Positions 48,719 to 61,200 of a stretch of DNA of 64,000 bases are shown here, in pieces. Under the pieces are notes generated by a model. That model worked only from the letters and a program-made list of their open reading frames with translations. It was not told where the DNA came from and ran no database searches. Every line of letters begins with the position of its first letter. Position 1 is the first letter of the stretch. The position numbers were made by a program, and so were the translations under genes. The DNA comes from Beroe ovata (Eukaryota; Ctenophora; Nuda; Beroida; Beroidae): contig CAMPET010000042.1 in NCBI GenBank assembly GCA_946803715.1, positions 237,070 through 301,069 of the forward strand, given 5' to 3'.

Positions 48719-51475
48719 AGGAGAGTGACCGGATATATCTACTGATCTGGCTGCTCGTTTTCAGGTCGTCATATAGAAGTTTTGTACTGTTAGTTAATTA
48801 ATCGTCTGTGATCAATCCTCGATCATAATGGTTCCCATAATCGCACCAATTTAGACTGTTCTAAATCCAATTTTAAACAATCTTCAACGTAATCTTGACA
48901 TCCTTATTTGCGATATTCTGTGATAATGATGAATCATTGGCTTCCCACTGAAACCTACTTTGAATAAAGCTTCTTGCCCTGGCTTGACGCACCAGAATAT
49001 GATTTAACTTGGTTACTCAGTGTACATACACATCCATGACACACTCAGCACACGGATATAGCAGTTATTAACGGCCAAGTATGATCCACAGGGATATGGC
49101 ACATGTTTCCTGACAAATTGGAGCTAACATTCTTCTCTGCAATTTGTAGATATCCTAGACCTCATTTCATTTGTGTCAACCATGCCTCGCAGGAGAGTAG
49201 ATACTCATTTGGCGTACTCTCGATATCGACTATCGAGATTTCTGGCAGTTACTGAGATTGACCGATATAATTTGAATTCCAGCGAAAATAATTTGGTAAC
49301 TACCGAATCAGTGCGGTTTCCTAGCATTGTTTTACTCGGTCAAATAAGAATAATTCCAGCTGGTTAACTGATATTCCAGTTTATCTTAGCACATTTCATC
49401 ATTGAAGTACCGCCGAACGTATCTTAGTCGCTACCATTACCAAGACAAACGATAGTTTTTGATTATAATTGTTGAAAATAGTGTTGTTTTGTCCATCAAG
49501 TCTGGAAAATAGTTTTTACTATTTCCTGGAAAATGTGTTAATATGAGGTCCTAGTTCCTGCTTCAAGTTGAAGAATGGTTTTTCATGCACGCTGCATAAT
49601 GCGACCGCATTGACCACGTCAAAATTATATGGCATTTTACACGGTATTTCACAACGTGCAATCATGCACGCCATCATCTATATACGCCACCATCAATACC
49701 ATCAGCTATAATAGAGTAGTGACATATTCTATGTATGTCAAATATGTCCCCTGATTTGCTTGCCAAGTATTTTATCAGTTGCGCACCAATCGATTTTTCA
49801 TCAATCTCAATTCCATGACCTGTTGATTTTGTCATTCGTGCCTTTCAAACCAGATTTTTGGGACCTCTTTTCGAAAATTCAAAATATTCCCCCCTTACAT
49901 GCCTGTGTAATGAATGCGGTTCATTTCAGTAGTATCGTTAGTTTGAGAAATTAATTAATTCACCGAAGTGAGTGGTGTTATAGCATGCGAGGGAGGTCTC
50001 TGCAAGTATAAGAATGAGGAATGAGGACACTGTACTATCGGTGCACAGCGCTACTACTTGGTGCCTCTCTCTGTCGGTTTATCATACTCATAGTTGGAAT
50101 TGGGGGAGGCAAGTGAATTAGATCGCACCAGTCGGCATCCGTGTCGATATGTTCGCGGCGGCACACACACTAACAGCTATATCCGGCATATATATGACGC
50201 GTTAACGATAGGTAGTACCTTGAGTAGCTTATAGTTATAGTTATACTCGGGTAGTAGCTTTAGTAGCTCTAAAGTATTTGTCCTACTTGACATTTTGTGA
50301 ATTTAACAAAGTTAAGAACATGCTATTAGGTATTCTATAATAGACACGGCAAGGCTATGCCATATCGTGCTAGGTCAAAGAGTGCGTGTGCCCTACCATT
50401 CCACCCTCAGCAATTCCAGCACTGTTAAATACACTCCACTTCCCATAAATATATCCATAGATACAGAGTAGACGATGTTTTAAATTGTATAAACATCACA
50501 TCGTGCTGATGAGATGGGAATTGTGTCACGTTTTTTGACATCCACAGGGCAGCAGGGCAGCTATTCAGGTATACGACCCGCATGATCGCAACACCGGTGA
50601 ATATCTTTGTTAAACTTATCACTTCTTATTTCTTCTTATTTATCGTGGAGGAAATGGCGAAATTCGTCGTCCCTAGATTGCTTATTTAGTTTTATGGTTG
50701 CTCAATGTCTAGGAGGGTATTATTTTATTGGTGACGTAACATAATCAACGCAATTTCATTATCATAAAATGTTTCGATGAAGTAACAGTTGTTTATTATG
50801 AGCAATGCTAATGACTAGGAAGGGGTATTCATTCAATTTAATTTTAAAACTCCCATATTCACAGAAAAAGGGGGCAACTCGAATTGGGAAGTTTTACTTG
50901 AAATTGAATTTCCAGTTTTCCTGTTTTTGAGGAATCATATGCTACTGCTAGCTCGACACCAGCCGTAGTGTCGCGCGGCGCCTACACGATTAAAAGTAAA
51001 GATCATTCGGATTTCCCCGAGCCCAGATTTCGTTGTTTGCAACATCTCTGGACACACGAGTTGAATATGAGAGACACAGTACATACGCGACACCTGCACA
51101 TTCGATATTTACAGTTCGACGTTCGTATTATTTGAACGTTTACGACGAACATTAGCAAGTTTGAATGATTTAACTGTTTTTGATATAGTCTGTTTTTTAT
51201 TAACTGTTTTTATAGGTCTTTATTAGCAATAGCCGTTTTACTTTTGGTCTATATATTTGATTCTCTGTGTCATTCTCTGAAAAGCTAATATGACCCCTCC
51301 CCTCCATTTCAGAATGTTCACTCTTCCTGCGTGGTGTCACACATGACCGTCATCTAGAGAAGATAATATGTCCGTCATCATCTGTCAGTTCTCATCGTGG
51401 TGGTGTCCCCTTTGCAACAACACCTCTTGAACCTCAGGTCTCCGGTAAACTCTAGCAGGGTAAAGACACTGGGGA

Positions 51476-52241
51476 ATGTTGTTCAGACTACTTGTATTCT
51501 CCCTCCTCTCCCTGAGCCAAACACTGCGGTATCTGGAACCCGATAACAATCATGAGCCTTATCACGTGCTCATATACTTCTGGCCGACTGACCTTGGACT
51601 ATTACTGAACCCAGACTTTACCGAGAGCCACCTTGGCCCTGGTTGCGTTATTGCCATGGAGAAGCTTGAGAACCAGTGGGATTTCACAGCGACACTAGGC
51701 CAAGAGCTGGGCTACAAAGCGGTTTATCAACCTATGTGGTCGGTGTCAGATACGATGGACTTTATTGAGAGCCAGCTGGTATCCAGACGGTATAATGTCG
51801 CAGGAAGGGTCAAGTCAGAACTGTCACTCATTCTTGGACCTATTGGTCTCATGGTGTTCGTCAAGCCGTATTGTTATAGAAGGAGATATAACTGTATATT
51901 CGGAATTGGTAAAACCACATCCGCCTCAATCAATGCCGTGAGCGAGGACTTTAGGAAACCCTATCAGGAAAATGAACAAATCACAAACAACATCTTTCTC
52001 GATCATATCAAAGATAGTCCGTTTCCAATTCTGGGTGGACTATTCGACACATACCGATGGAATTTCCGGCACATTGCCATATTTTCGGAGACACTGGAGA
52101 GTGGGGATATGGCAAACAGTCTGATTCTCAGCTTGCAGGAGTCGGAGCAACTTATCAGCCACAATGTGACATTTGTGCGCAACTTTGACTACTCGGATGC
52201 ACGCGATTCACTGTTCAACAAAGTCCCTTTCTCATGTCGAG
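51476..52241 (+). CDS. First exon A: signal peptide plus ANF-type ligand-binding module of a receptor guanylyl cyclase
   Basis: A 255-codon exon. It begins with a signal peptide (MLFRLLVFSLLSLSQT), followed by an extracellular receptor-type fold with 'PGCVIAMEKL', 'ELSLILGPIG' and 'FPILGGLFDTYRWNFRHIAI', the pattern of the N-terminal lobe of natriuretic-peptide-type cyclases. It ends at a GTAAGT donor in phase 1. No matching transmembrane, kinase or cyclase exons follow before the next first exon at 55234. It is therefore either an alternative first exon of the downstream cyclase (phases agree and the sequence would run into 'VILFGSQRM' at the homologous point) or a remnant of a tandemly duplicated receptor gene. 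Confidence 0.7.
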
Positions 52242-55233
52242 GTAAGTGAGTGAGTGTGTGAGTTAGTGAGTGAGAGAATGAGTGAATATGAGTGAATATG
52301 AGTGAGTGAGTGAATAATGAATATGAGTGAATATGAGTGAATTTCGTATTGGTATGACGATGTGACTGACGAAAACTGGCATCATCAATATAAGGGCAAT
52401 TCCCATGATTGTTTTTCTACTCAACTCCAAAATCGGCAAAATCCCAACTCTACAGTTATGAAGAGAAAGGGAGAGATATGGAGTTGTTCAGTTGTAGTCA
52501 CAGTACACACACCCATCGCTATATATACTGAGAACATATTCGTGTGGTTATACTGCAGTTCCCGTGTATGTATCGTAGACCACCATGTTCGCGACAGCTG
52601 GTGTATGAAGCTATCGTGTATTCTATTGTAGATAATACTCGTCTATCTTGTTTATATCTCCTTTTCGCACACACTCTTAACTCTTGTACTATATCAATCG
52701 GATCAACTCACCAGAGTTACTCATCGGATCAGAGTCAACTATAATCAGTCAATCATCAATCTTCGTGGCCCGACCTTCTTTTCACTTGCATGTTTGTCAA
52801 TGTGACGGCTCCTCAGAGTTCTATTGCATGACTGGACTATCATTAATCACAGAATACACGTCATATCGAGATCTTATTCACCTGAATAGTGAAGTCTTCT
52901 TGTGGACTTTGTGCAAAATATAAACACCAAAAGGGAGTGGTTAGGCTGCCAAGTGCCTCATGTCAGTCGTTTCACTTGTTCCCTTATATGAATCGAGATG
53001 GTATGAAACAGGAGGAGGAATTACCCACCTGAGATCGAGTAATTCACTACCTCTGTCTCGCTACTTGGGGTTGGAGCAATCTTTGGTCAAATCATACCAA
53101 CTGCACATAATATAGCAATCATTAATTCGAACGAAATCAATATATTATGTTGCCATGACAATGGAACAGCAGTAGCTATTATGTGTGGGTAGAACAATTG
53201 CATTTCTGCACGTGCTCGAACCTCTTACAGCACTTTCTCTCACGTTAGAACACTCTACCACCAGTGTACAGAGCTTCATCCTATACAACCACGTTGTTCA
53301 TACTATGGTCACGTGGTGTAACTGAAAACGTGAACTCAAGTCCCGATTATATACCTGATCGTGTGGCACGGGATAACAGGAACGAAGGTTTATTATAAAC
53401 CCTCCCCCTTCTGAAATACGCCCCATTGTATAAAGATCCACCGTTACTGGCTATAAATTGATGTTGATCGCTACCCCAGCACAGTGGTTTGAGTCAAAAG
53501 CTAATAGTACTGTGTTCAAGGTGTGTTGTGTGCCCACTCATGGACGAGATTTTGCTCGGTATGGCGAGTTATAGATCAGTTTTTGTTTTGCTCAAATTTT
53601 GATTCAGTACCTATTGACTTCATTATCCGGTTCATCTTGTCGATTATATCCATGCACACGATTGATCATTGTCCTCGATTTTAATTTGATAGTTCTGTTC
53701 GTTATTGGATGAAAGAGAGCAATATTAACTGATGATAGGAAATGATTTTCTTCTTCTGACATGCGTCAATTGTCATGCCCAGCAGCTGCACTGCAGAACT
53801 CACATTGTCTTGATCGAGCAATCAAATGTTCTCTCTCTTCATTATGCCCCCCCCCAAAAAAGCAATTGTACAAGTCGGTGAGGGCAATTAATTTGCAGTT
53901 TATTATAGTACTTAATTGAGAGTCGGTCCCCACACTTATAGTACCGAAACAATTGTTCTGCTCTCGTATATATTGCACGTGCAAGTGCATTGTCCTCAAT
54001 AAAAGCAGCTTGGGCGCTTGGCGCTCGTCTACCATCCCAGTGTCTGGATGATTCATGCGTTGCCATGGTTTTATAGCATTGCCCATGATCCAGAAGCCAA
54101 CAGTCAATACCCCTTGATATAACTACAACTTCACACTTGAAATTGATTTAAGTAAACGCTATGTCAAACTTCATGGCGCTCGGATGTTTAAAAAGACCCG
54201 CTAAAATAGTATCGAATAGCCCAGTTCCATATGCCCATTGGATGTCATAATCTCCTGTAGTAGTGAGATACCACCCGGATAGTGTGATTTTGGTACAGTT
54301 AATGGATATCCCAGTTCTCGTCCATCCACTGAACAATGGACTTCTCGACACAGTGGCACAATTACCGCCACTTAATAATTCACCCGAGCTTGCCATAGCC
54401 TCCACATTATAGTAGCTGGTTTGAGTGTGGAGTGGCCAGCAGCTGTAACAGCTCAGTATACAGTGAATTAAATAATCCCTATATATACAAGAGGGATATA
54501 CGCTGTCTGACACTTTTCATTACTCTTGCATTGTGTGGCTGAAAAGGAGACTGTGAATCCATTATTGGTCTGAGTATCACAATTGATACCCATTCCAGCT
54601 AGATCAATACTGGCAATTGCTGATATCGCTGATATCGCAGGCTTTTAAAGCATTAAGTCGAAAACCTATCGCCATTTGATTAAGTATTCAAATTTTGTTG
54701 GGCTACTTAAATTTATCATAGTAATAACAACTATCTTCTTGGATTGAAGCCTATCATGCAGCAAATTTCAGGGTAGTTTGAATGCAACAAGACAAAAGCG
54801 AACAACACGAGAAAGCGATAGTTTCGCTTTAGTCGCTGTCTGGGTTGTGCATCCCGGCTAGTTATTGCATTTTCCCCCTGTAACTCATATATTATTCACC
54901 AAATATTTCTCTGCTCCCTGATGTACAGCATGATTTCACCCCCCCCCTCAATGTATTTCTTGTTACTGAAGTGCATTTCATCTGTGATCGAATTTGAGGT
55001 GGCATCTCCTGGCCATAGATCAATCGAGTGTGGACATGTACCAAACAAAGTCCACTTTTCTCTCTATATATTCCCTTTCGGAATCTATTTTATCTTTCTT
55101 CACGAGAACTTCACATAAACTTCTGTTTGATGAAAGGTGATCCGTTCATACAGACACCCCATCGTGACACTCCATCCTGTAGGTAGTTCGAAAGAAACAG
55201 CATGCATTCCCGGTCTCTGAACCACAACTGATC
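52242..55233. other. 3-kb stretch between the two candidate first exons
   Basis: It starts with a degenerate 'gagtgaatat' repeat (52246-52342). No further receptor exon is recognisable. Minus-strand frames at 53766-54107 and 54148-54513 show no domain I recognise. If exon A belongs to the downstream gene, this is intron plus the promoter of exon B. Confidence 0.5.
52246..52342. repeat. (GAGT)n-type degenerate microsatellite
   Basis: 'gtgagtgagtg' and 'aatatgagtg' units repeat directly after the donor of exon A. Confidence 0.85.
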
Positions 55234-58200
55234 ATGATCCCTCTTCTCATCCTCTTCCTCTCCTCTCCTCTCACCCGTGCTGAGGATGTCTACGGGTTCC
55301 TTGATCTCTACAAACCCGAGATAAACGTGGACATTCTCTCGCGCGAGAACCCGCCCTGTCCGGGCTTCGAGTGCGGGCCTGCCGCCCTTGTCGCGTTGGA
55401 TAAAGTCCACGCGGCATACGCAAATGAAACGTACGGAGCAAATCTCAAGCTGCTGACATTTGCTGATGTTCCTATCAACGACTGGGATAGAGAAACAGCA
55501 GGGACCCGGTCAGAGTTGAGTAGTTATAACGAGTGTGGAGACGAGTGGAAGACAGGGCGGTGTCTCGAGAGACTGATGGAGACAGACAAGAAGATCATGT
55601 TCATTGTGGGGTCACACAAAGACCTATCCTCCCAGACGTCAGCCCTGCACTCTTTCATCGGACAAGCACTGTTCGTTCAGTCAGCTCTCCTGCTCCAAGA
55701 GGGTAGATCTCCCGTTGTTGGTGTCAACAAATACCCCAAGGGCTGGGGTAACACCATCAGATTCGATCCGTCCATTGCTTACACCGCGTTCAAGGAGCTC
55801 CTCGCACTCTACAAGTGGACGAGTCACCTGACCATACTTCACGAGGTTTACGAAGCACAGTACCGGGCTCACAACTTCTTCCAGGAGATGAGCGGCGTGT
55901 TTCCTCTCCTTGACAACTCCAAGATTGTCCAACTCAGCATGTATCCTGTCTCATTTGAGGATGAGGCTAACGGCCGATTCGAGCTCAAGGAAACGTACTA
56001 CCCTTTGTGGGAGGATAGCTGGTTGAAGTATCTCAATGTCACTGAGACGTTCTTCAAGGGCGATTCTATCAAATCTAGATCGAGAAGTGAGTTATTCGTG
56101 GGTGCCGAGACATTATTGTAGAAATTTGTCATATTAGGTTCGGAAGGATTTAGAGGGCATATTTGGGCATCGTGTTATCTGTCATAGAGTAATAAGAGAC
56201 TCTTCTAACAGCTGTGTGCCACCTGGCAGAGTAATAGAGTAGGTAATGGAGGTAGAAAATCCTCCAAAATACATGGTTCCGAATTAAGCGTGTAAGTGAG
56301 ATAGTATAGTACTAGTGAGATAGTATGTAGTACTAGTAGTACCTACTAATATACTTACTGAGTAAAACAGGGAGGTTTACTACAGGCAGACGTAAGCACA
56401 TTCGAGTATCACTACTATACACTATACACAATACACAATACACTATACACAATACACTATACACTATACACTATACACTATACACTATACACTATCGTGT
56501 ATTTCCTGACACTTCTATTACACACTTCAGTTGTAATTCTGTTTGGGAGTCAGCGTATGGTTCGAGACATGATGCTGCAAGCGTATGACGCAGGTAACCC
56601 CCACCACTAGCTAGTGATTATACCATCCTTCTCTCTTTAATGAGGGGTGATGTCATGACTCTGAAGAAATTGAAAAAACACCTCGTCATGACTCTGAAGA
56701 AATTCAAAAAACACCTCGAATTGTATCCGATCTGAATTCTGACCAATGATTCTCACACCCCTCTCTCATTCACTTCTCCACCTCTCATCTCTTCTTCCTC
56801 CCCAGGAATGACGGAATCGAATGAGTACGTGTTTATCATTGTTCCCACCAATTACTTTCCCCGTTACACATGGCTGGGAGCTGATGATGAGCTCTATTAC
56901 GATGAGACACAGAAGGGGCCAAACAGGGACGAGGACGCGCGCAAAGCTTTCCAGGTTCCGAGTTGAAAAACATTGTCCTAAACGTGTCTAGTTATCCTAG
57001 GCGTTACTGATTGTCCTAAACGTGTCTGGCTGCCGACATAACGAGGATTTTGGGCTTTCTTTGTAATTTTCAAATGAAATTGCAACACGCGTTTAGATAA
57101 CAACTCATAATTTCAGTCTGCGTTCATAGTGAATNAATACATGGTTCCGAATTAAGCGTGTAAGTGAGATAGTAGTATTAGTGAGATAGTAGTTCTAGTA
57201 TACTGAGTAAAACAGAGAGGTATACTGTAGGAAGAGGTGAGCACATTCGAGTATCACTACTATACACTATACACTATATACTATACACTATACATTATAC
57301 ACTATGCACTATACACTATACACTATGTATTTCCTGACACTCCTCTTACACACTTCAGTTGTAATTCTGTTTGGGAGTCAGCGTATGGTTCGAGACATGA
57401 TGCTGCAAGCGTATGACGCAGGTAACCCCCACCACTAGCTAGTGATTATGCCATCCTTCTCTCTTTAATGTCATGCCTCTGAAGAAATTGAAAACACCTC
57501 GAATTGTATCCGATCTGACCAATGATTCCCACCCCCTCTCTCTCATTCACTTCTCCTCCTCTCACTTCTTCCTCCTCAGGAATGACGGAATCGAATGAGT
57601 ACGTGTTTATCATTGTTCCCACCAATTACTTCCCCCGTTACACATGGCTGGGAGCTGATGATGAGCTCTATTACGATGAGACTCAGAAGGGGCCAAACAG
57701 GGACGAGGACGCGCGCAAAGCTTTCCAGGTTCCGAGTTGAAAACATTGTCCTAAACGTGTCTAGTTATCCTAGGTCTGACTGATTGTCCTAAGCGTGTCT
57801 GGATATCGACATAACGAGGATTTTCGGGCTTTCTGTGTAATTGTCAAATGAAATTGCAACACGCGTTAAGCACAAAACAACTCATAATTTCAGTCTGCGT
57901 TCATAGTGAATGCTGATATTGAGCAACCGCTCTTCGATTCATTTTCTGAGGAGGTTAAGATCAAAGCGAAGGAGCACCCGTTCAACTATACATTTCCTCC
58001 CGAGAGAAAGGTTCGTTCTCCAGACCTCAAGAAGAAATTGCATGATATATTTTCCGGAATTATTGCTCCTTATATCAAACTGACTCCCAGTTACCGCTGT
58101 ATGCTGCTAACTATCATGACTCGGTCCTGCTCTGGGCTTACGCCATGAAGCACCACTACGATCCGATAACCAAGTCCCTGGAGGTGGACCAACTCTACAA

Positions 58201-61200
58201 CAAGACATTCACAAGTATGAACTATTGTAACTTGTCCTGGAGAGGTAACTGCAAAGTTACAATTCATAGTCTCATGATGAAAATCGCCTATCCAGGAGAC
58301 GATTTCAATGGTATAGAGCCCATAACAGGAGACATCACCCTGGATCCGTATGGAGACAGGGTGAACAGCTTCCTCTTCTGGCATCTCGATCACAACGGGG
58401 AATGGGAGGTAAAACCACTTTGTATCACACCCCCACTGTGGTCTCAAAACTCGGCAAACAGCTGAGAGGATGAACCTGAAAGTGGGCTTTTCAATTCACT
58501 TGTTTCAATGAATTTTGTCCGATCAGAAAGTCGGGCAGTATTCCAATAAGAGGTACGAAGTGCTCGTTGCGGAGGAGGACATAGCATGGCCAGGAGGTGC
58601 AAAGTCAGCTCCGCTAGCCGAACCGGAGTGTGGTTTCGACGGAGAAAAGTGTGGTAAGTGTCCAATTGTGTGTGTGTGTGATGCAGATGTGAAGCGTGAG
58701 TGATGCGACGCGTGATATAGGGAAAATCACGCGTCTTTTCCTCAGATTCCACACTCACTATAGCAATTGGAGCAACTGCAGGGGCTGTCACGCTGCTTGT
58801 GTCAGGCTTGGCTGTCATGATCTACATGTACAGGTCAGTTGCACGCAGGGTACTTATGTCACGTGACTATAAATGAGCATGTCTTCCTACCGTGTTCTGT
58901 TTACAGTTTACACCATGTATATTGTATACCGATATAATGTACATTGTACACTACACATACTACACTGAATATTACATGTCTCATACACACCTACCTCATA
59001 CACACATACCTCATACACACATACTGTACCTCACTTCCTTAGGAAGGTGCGCTATGAAGCGGCACTAGCGGCAATGTCTTGGCGGATACCACTCAGCAAT
59101 GTAAGGGATGTTGCCCGGGACCCACTTGGGTCCTCTGTCTTTGGATCCCGGAGATCTCTATCCGCCACGAGGGAATCGTCCATTGTGAGTTCGAGCTGCT
59201 GGGCCACGTGGTTAACAGAGATTGGTATATTTTTATAAGTATACAAAAGATATTAGTTTTTGGCATTTGACAACTTCTTGCACTCTTAAATGGCAGTTTC
59301 ATAAGTTATTGTGACTGTCCTCTATCAGTCAAGCCAGTCAACGAACATGAAAGGAAAACAGTTTTTCTCGAGGCGAGGTCAGTACGAGAACAAGATAGTG
59401 GCGCTCAAGACCATATTACCTCAGTACATGGCTATTACCAGGGAACTTATGGTGGAAATGAAAATGGTAATTTGGCAGAATACCAAGATGTAGTATAATA
59501 TAGCATTGCTCCACCTCTCGTCTAAATCACAACACAGATCTGCAGTGACTAAACTTTTCCTTTTTCCCAGCTGAAAGATTTACGGAATGAGAATTTGTTA
59601 ACAGTTTACGGGGCAATCATTGACAGGGATTCATCCTTCCTTGTGACTGAGTACTGTAGCAAGGGATCACTTCAGGTATTGATGACGTCATAACGTTCAT
59701 CCATTACCTTTTGAGTATGACACTCCTTAGGACAGTCGGAGTCGTGTCAACCCTTGTAAATAGGATGGAATCTTTACCATAGCTTGAGGTCATAGGTTTT
59801 GGTCAAAGGTTGAAGTCATTGATCATAGGTTGATGTCATTATTGAACGTATTTCAGGATATACTGGAGAATGATGACGTGAAACTGGACGATATGCTCAA
59901 GTTTAGTCTGATCAACGATCTCGCACAAGTATGAGTTATGACAAACGTTCGGCTCTGACTCCAATAATCACTTTCACTCTTACATTTGTCCATGAGAATT
60001 GATCCCTAATTTGTATGATAATATCGACTCACCCCCCCAGGGGCTGAAGTTCCTACACGAGTCAGTGATCAGTAGTCATGGATACTTGAAATCGTCAAAC
60101 TGCATCATCAACAACCAGTTTGCTCTCAAGATATCGGATTTTAGCCGCACAATTTTCATGAGTGATATGGAGCGGCTCAGTAGAGCCACCGAGGAGGCCA
60201 TGAATGAACGTGGGTCAGCCCTTTCCTCACTAATTAATTCACTTTTGTCACCATCACGACTCTTTTGTTCTCATCCGTGATTGTAATTGATGAGGCATGT
60301 CAGATATTCGTATAACTATTAACTTATGCCCTGACCATGTGTGGAATAATCTCTCATTCCTGCGGCAGGACTGGTGTACCGAGCCCCCGAGTTGCTGAGG
60401 ATGCAGTGTGTGCCTTGTCAGGGAACAAGGGAGGGGGACATATACAGTTTGGGGATTGTCATCCACGAGATCCTGGTGAGAGAGGGTCCGTTCGGGTTAT
60501 CGAGCATGCAGAGTGACCTCACAGCAACCGGTAACTACCCGATATATGCTTTGAACATATCCGATACCCATAACAATTATAGTACACACAATCTCACGTC
60601 CAAAGTGTTCTGGCTTATTTCATCTGGTTTATTTCCTCCCCCTACTTTTATAGCACCTCCCTCCTCCAGAGGTGATATGCATGATCCGTAAGACGGGAGC
60701 GACCACGCCCTATAGACCAGAGTTTCCCTTCTCCACTGACCTCAAGATATCGACCGTGGCATCTCTGGCAAGAGATTGCTGGAAAGAAGATTACAGACAG
60801 CGTCCATCCATTCAACAGATTCGATCATCTCTTAGATCAATTCGATCAGAGGGGTATGAGAGAGAAGCAGTTCGAATTAACTTTCAGTAAACAAGTCTGG
60901 TATCTTGTAATTCAGAATGTTCCCATAGTTCGAGTGGTGGTATAGTTGAGAATCTGCTCTTTCGTATGGAGAAGTACGCTACTAACCTGGAGGAGGTTGT
61001 GGACGAGAGAACAGCTCAGTTACAGGTGGAGAAGAAGAGAACAGATGACTTGCTAGAGTCTATGTTACCCAAGTAAGGGGAATAGATGATGTTTTTATTT
61101 GAGCAATTTAATTTAGTCTACGATTCAATGTCATTGGTAGGCAAGTTTCGTTGAAATATTAAATATCAAATAGATATATAACAACAAATAAATAAATATC

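Larger units (their letters stand above)
44141..51475. other. 7.3-kb gene-poor region
   Basis: No exon with recognisable protein similarity or chained splice sites was found on either strand. It holds a fold-back transposon (45280-46180), scattered AC-rich tracts around 44630-44710, an (AC)n microsatellite interrupted by the N gap at 48414-48696, and otherwise AT-rich sequence. Open frames such as 44763-44957, 47746-48000 and 49760-49954 lack domain-like composition. The final few hundred bases presumably include the promoter of the cyclase exon at 51476. Confidence 0.6.

Noticed and set aside
48325-48745. Frames of 113-138 residues across the N gap
   Set aside because: They are translations of (AC)n and N characters.
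53766-54513. Minus-strand frames between the two cyclase first exons
   Set aside because: No domain, no splice chain, composition like non-coding DNA.
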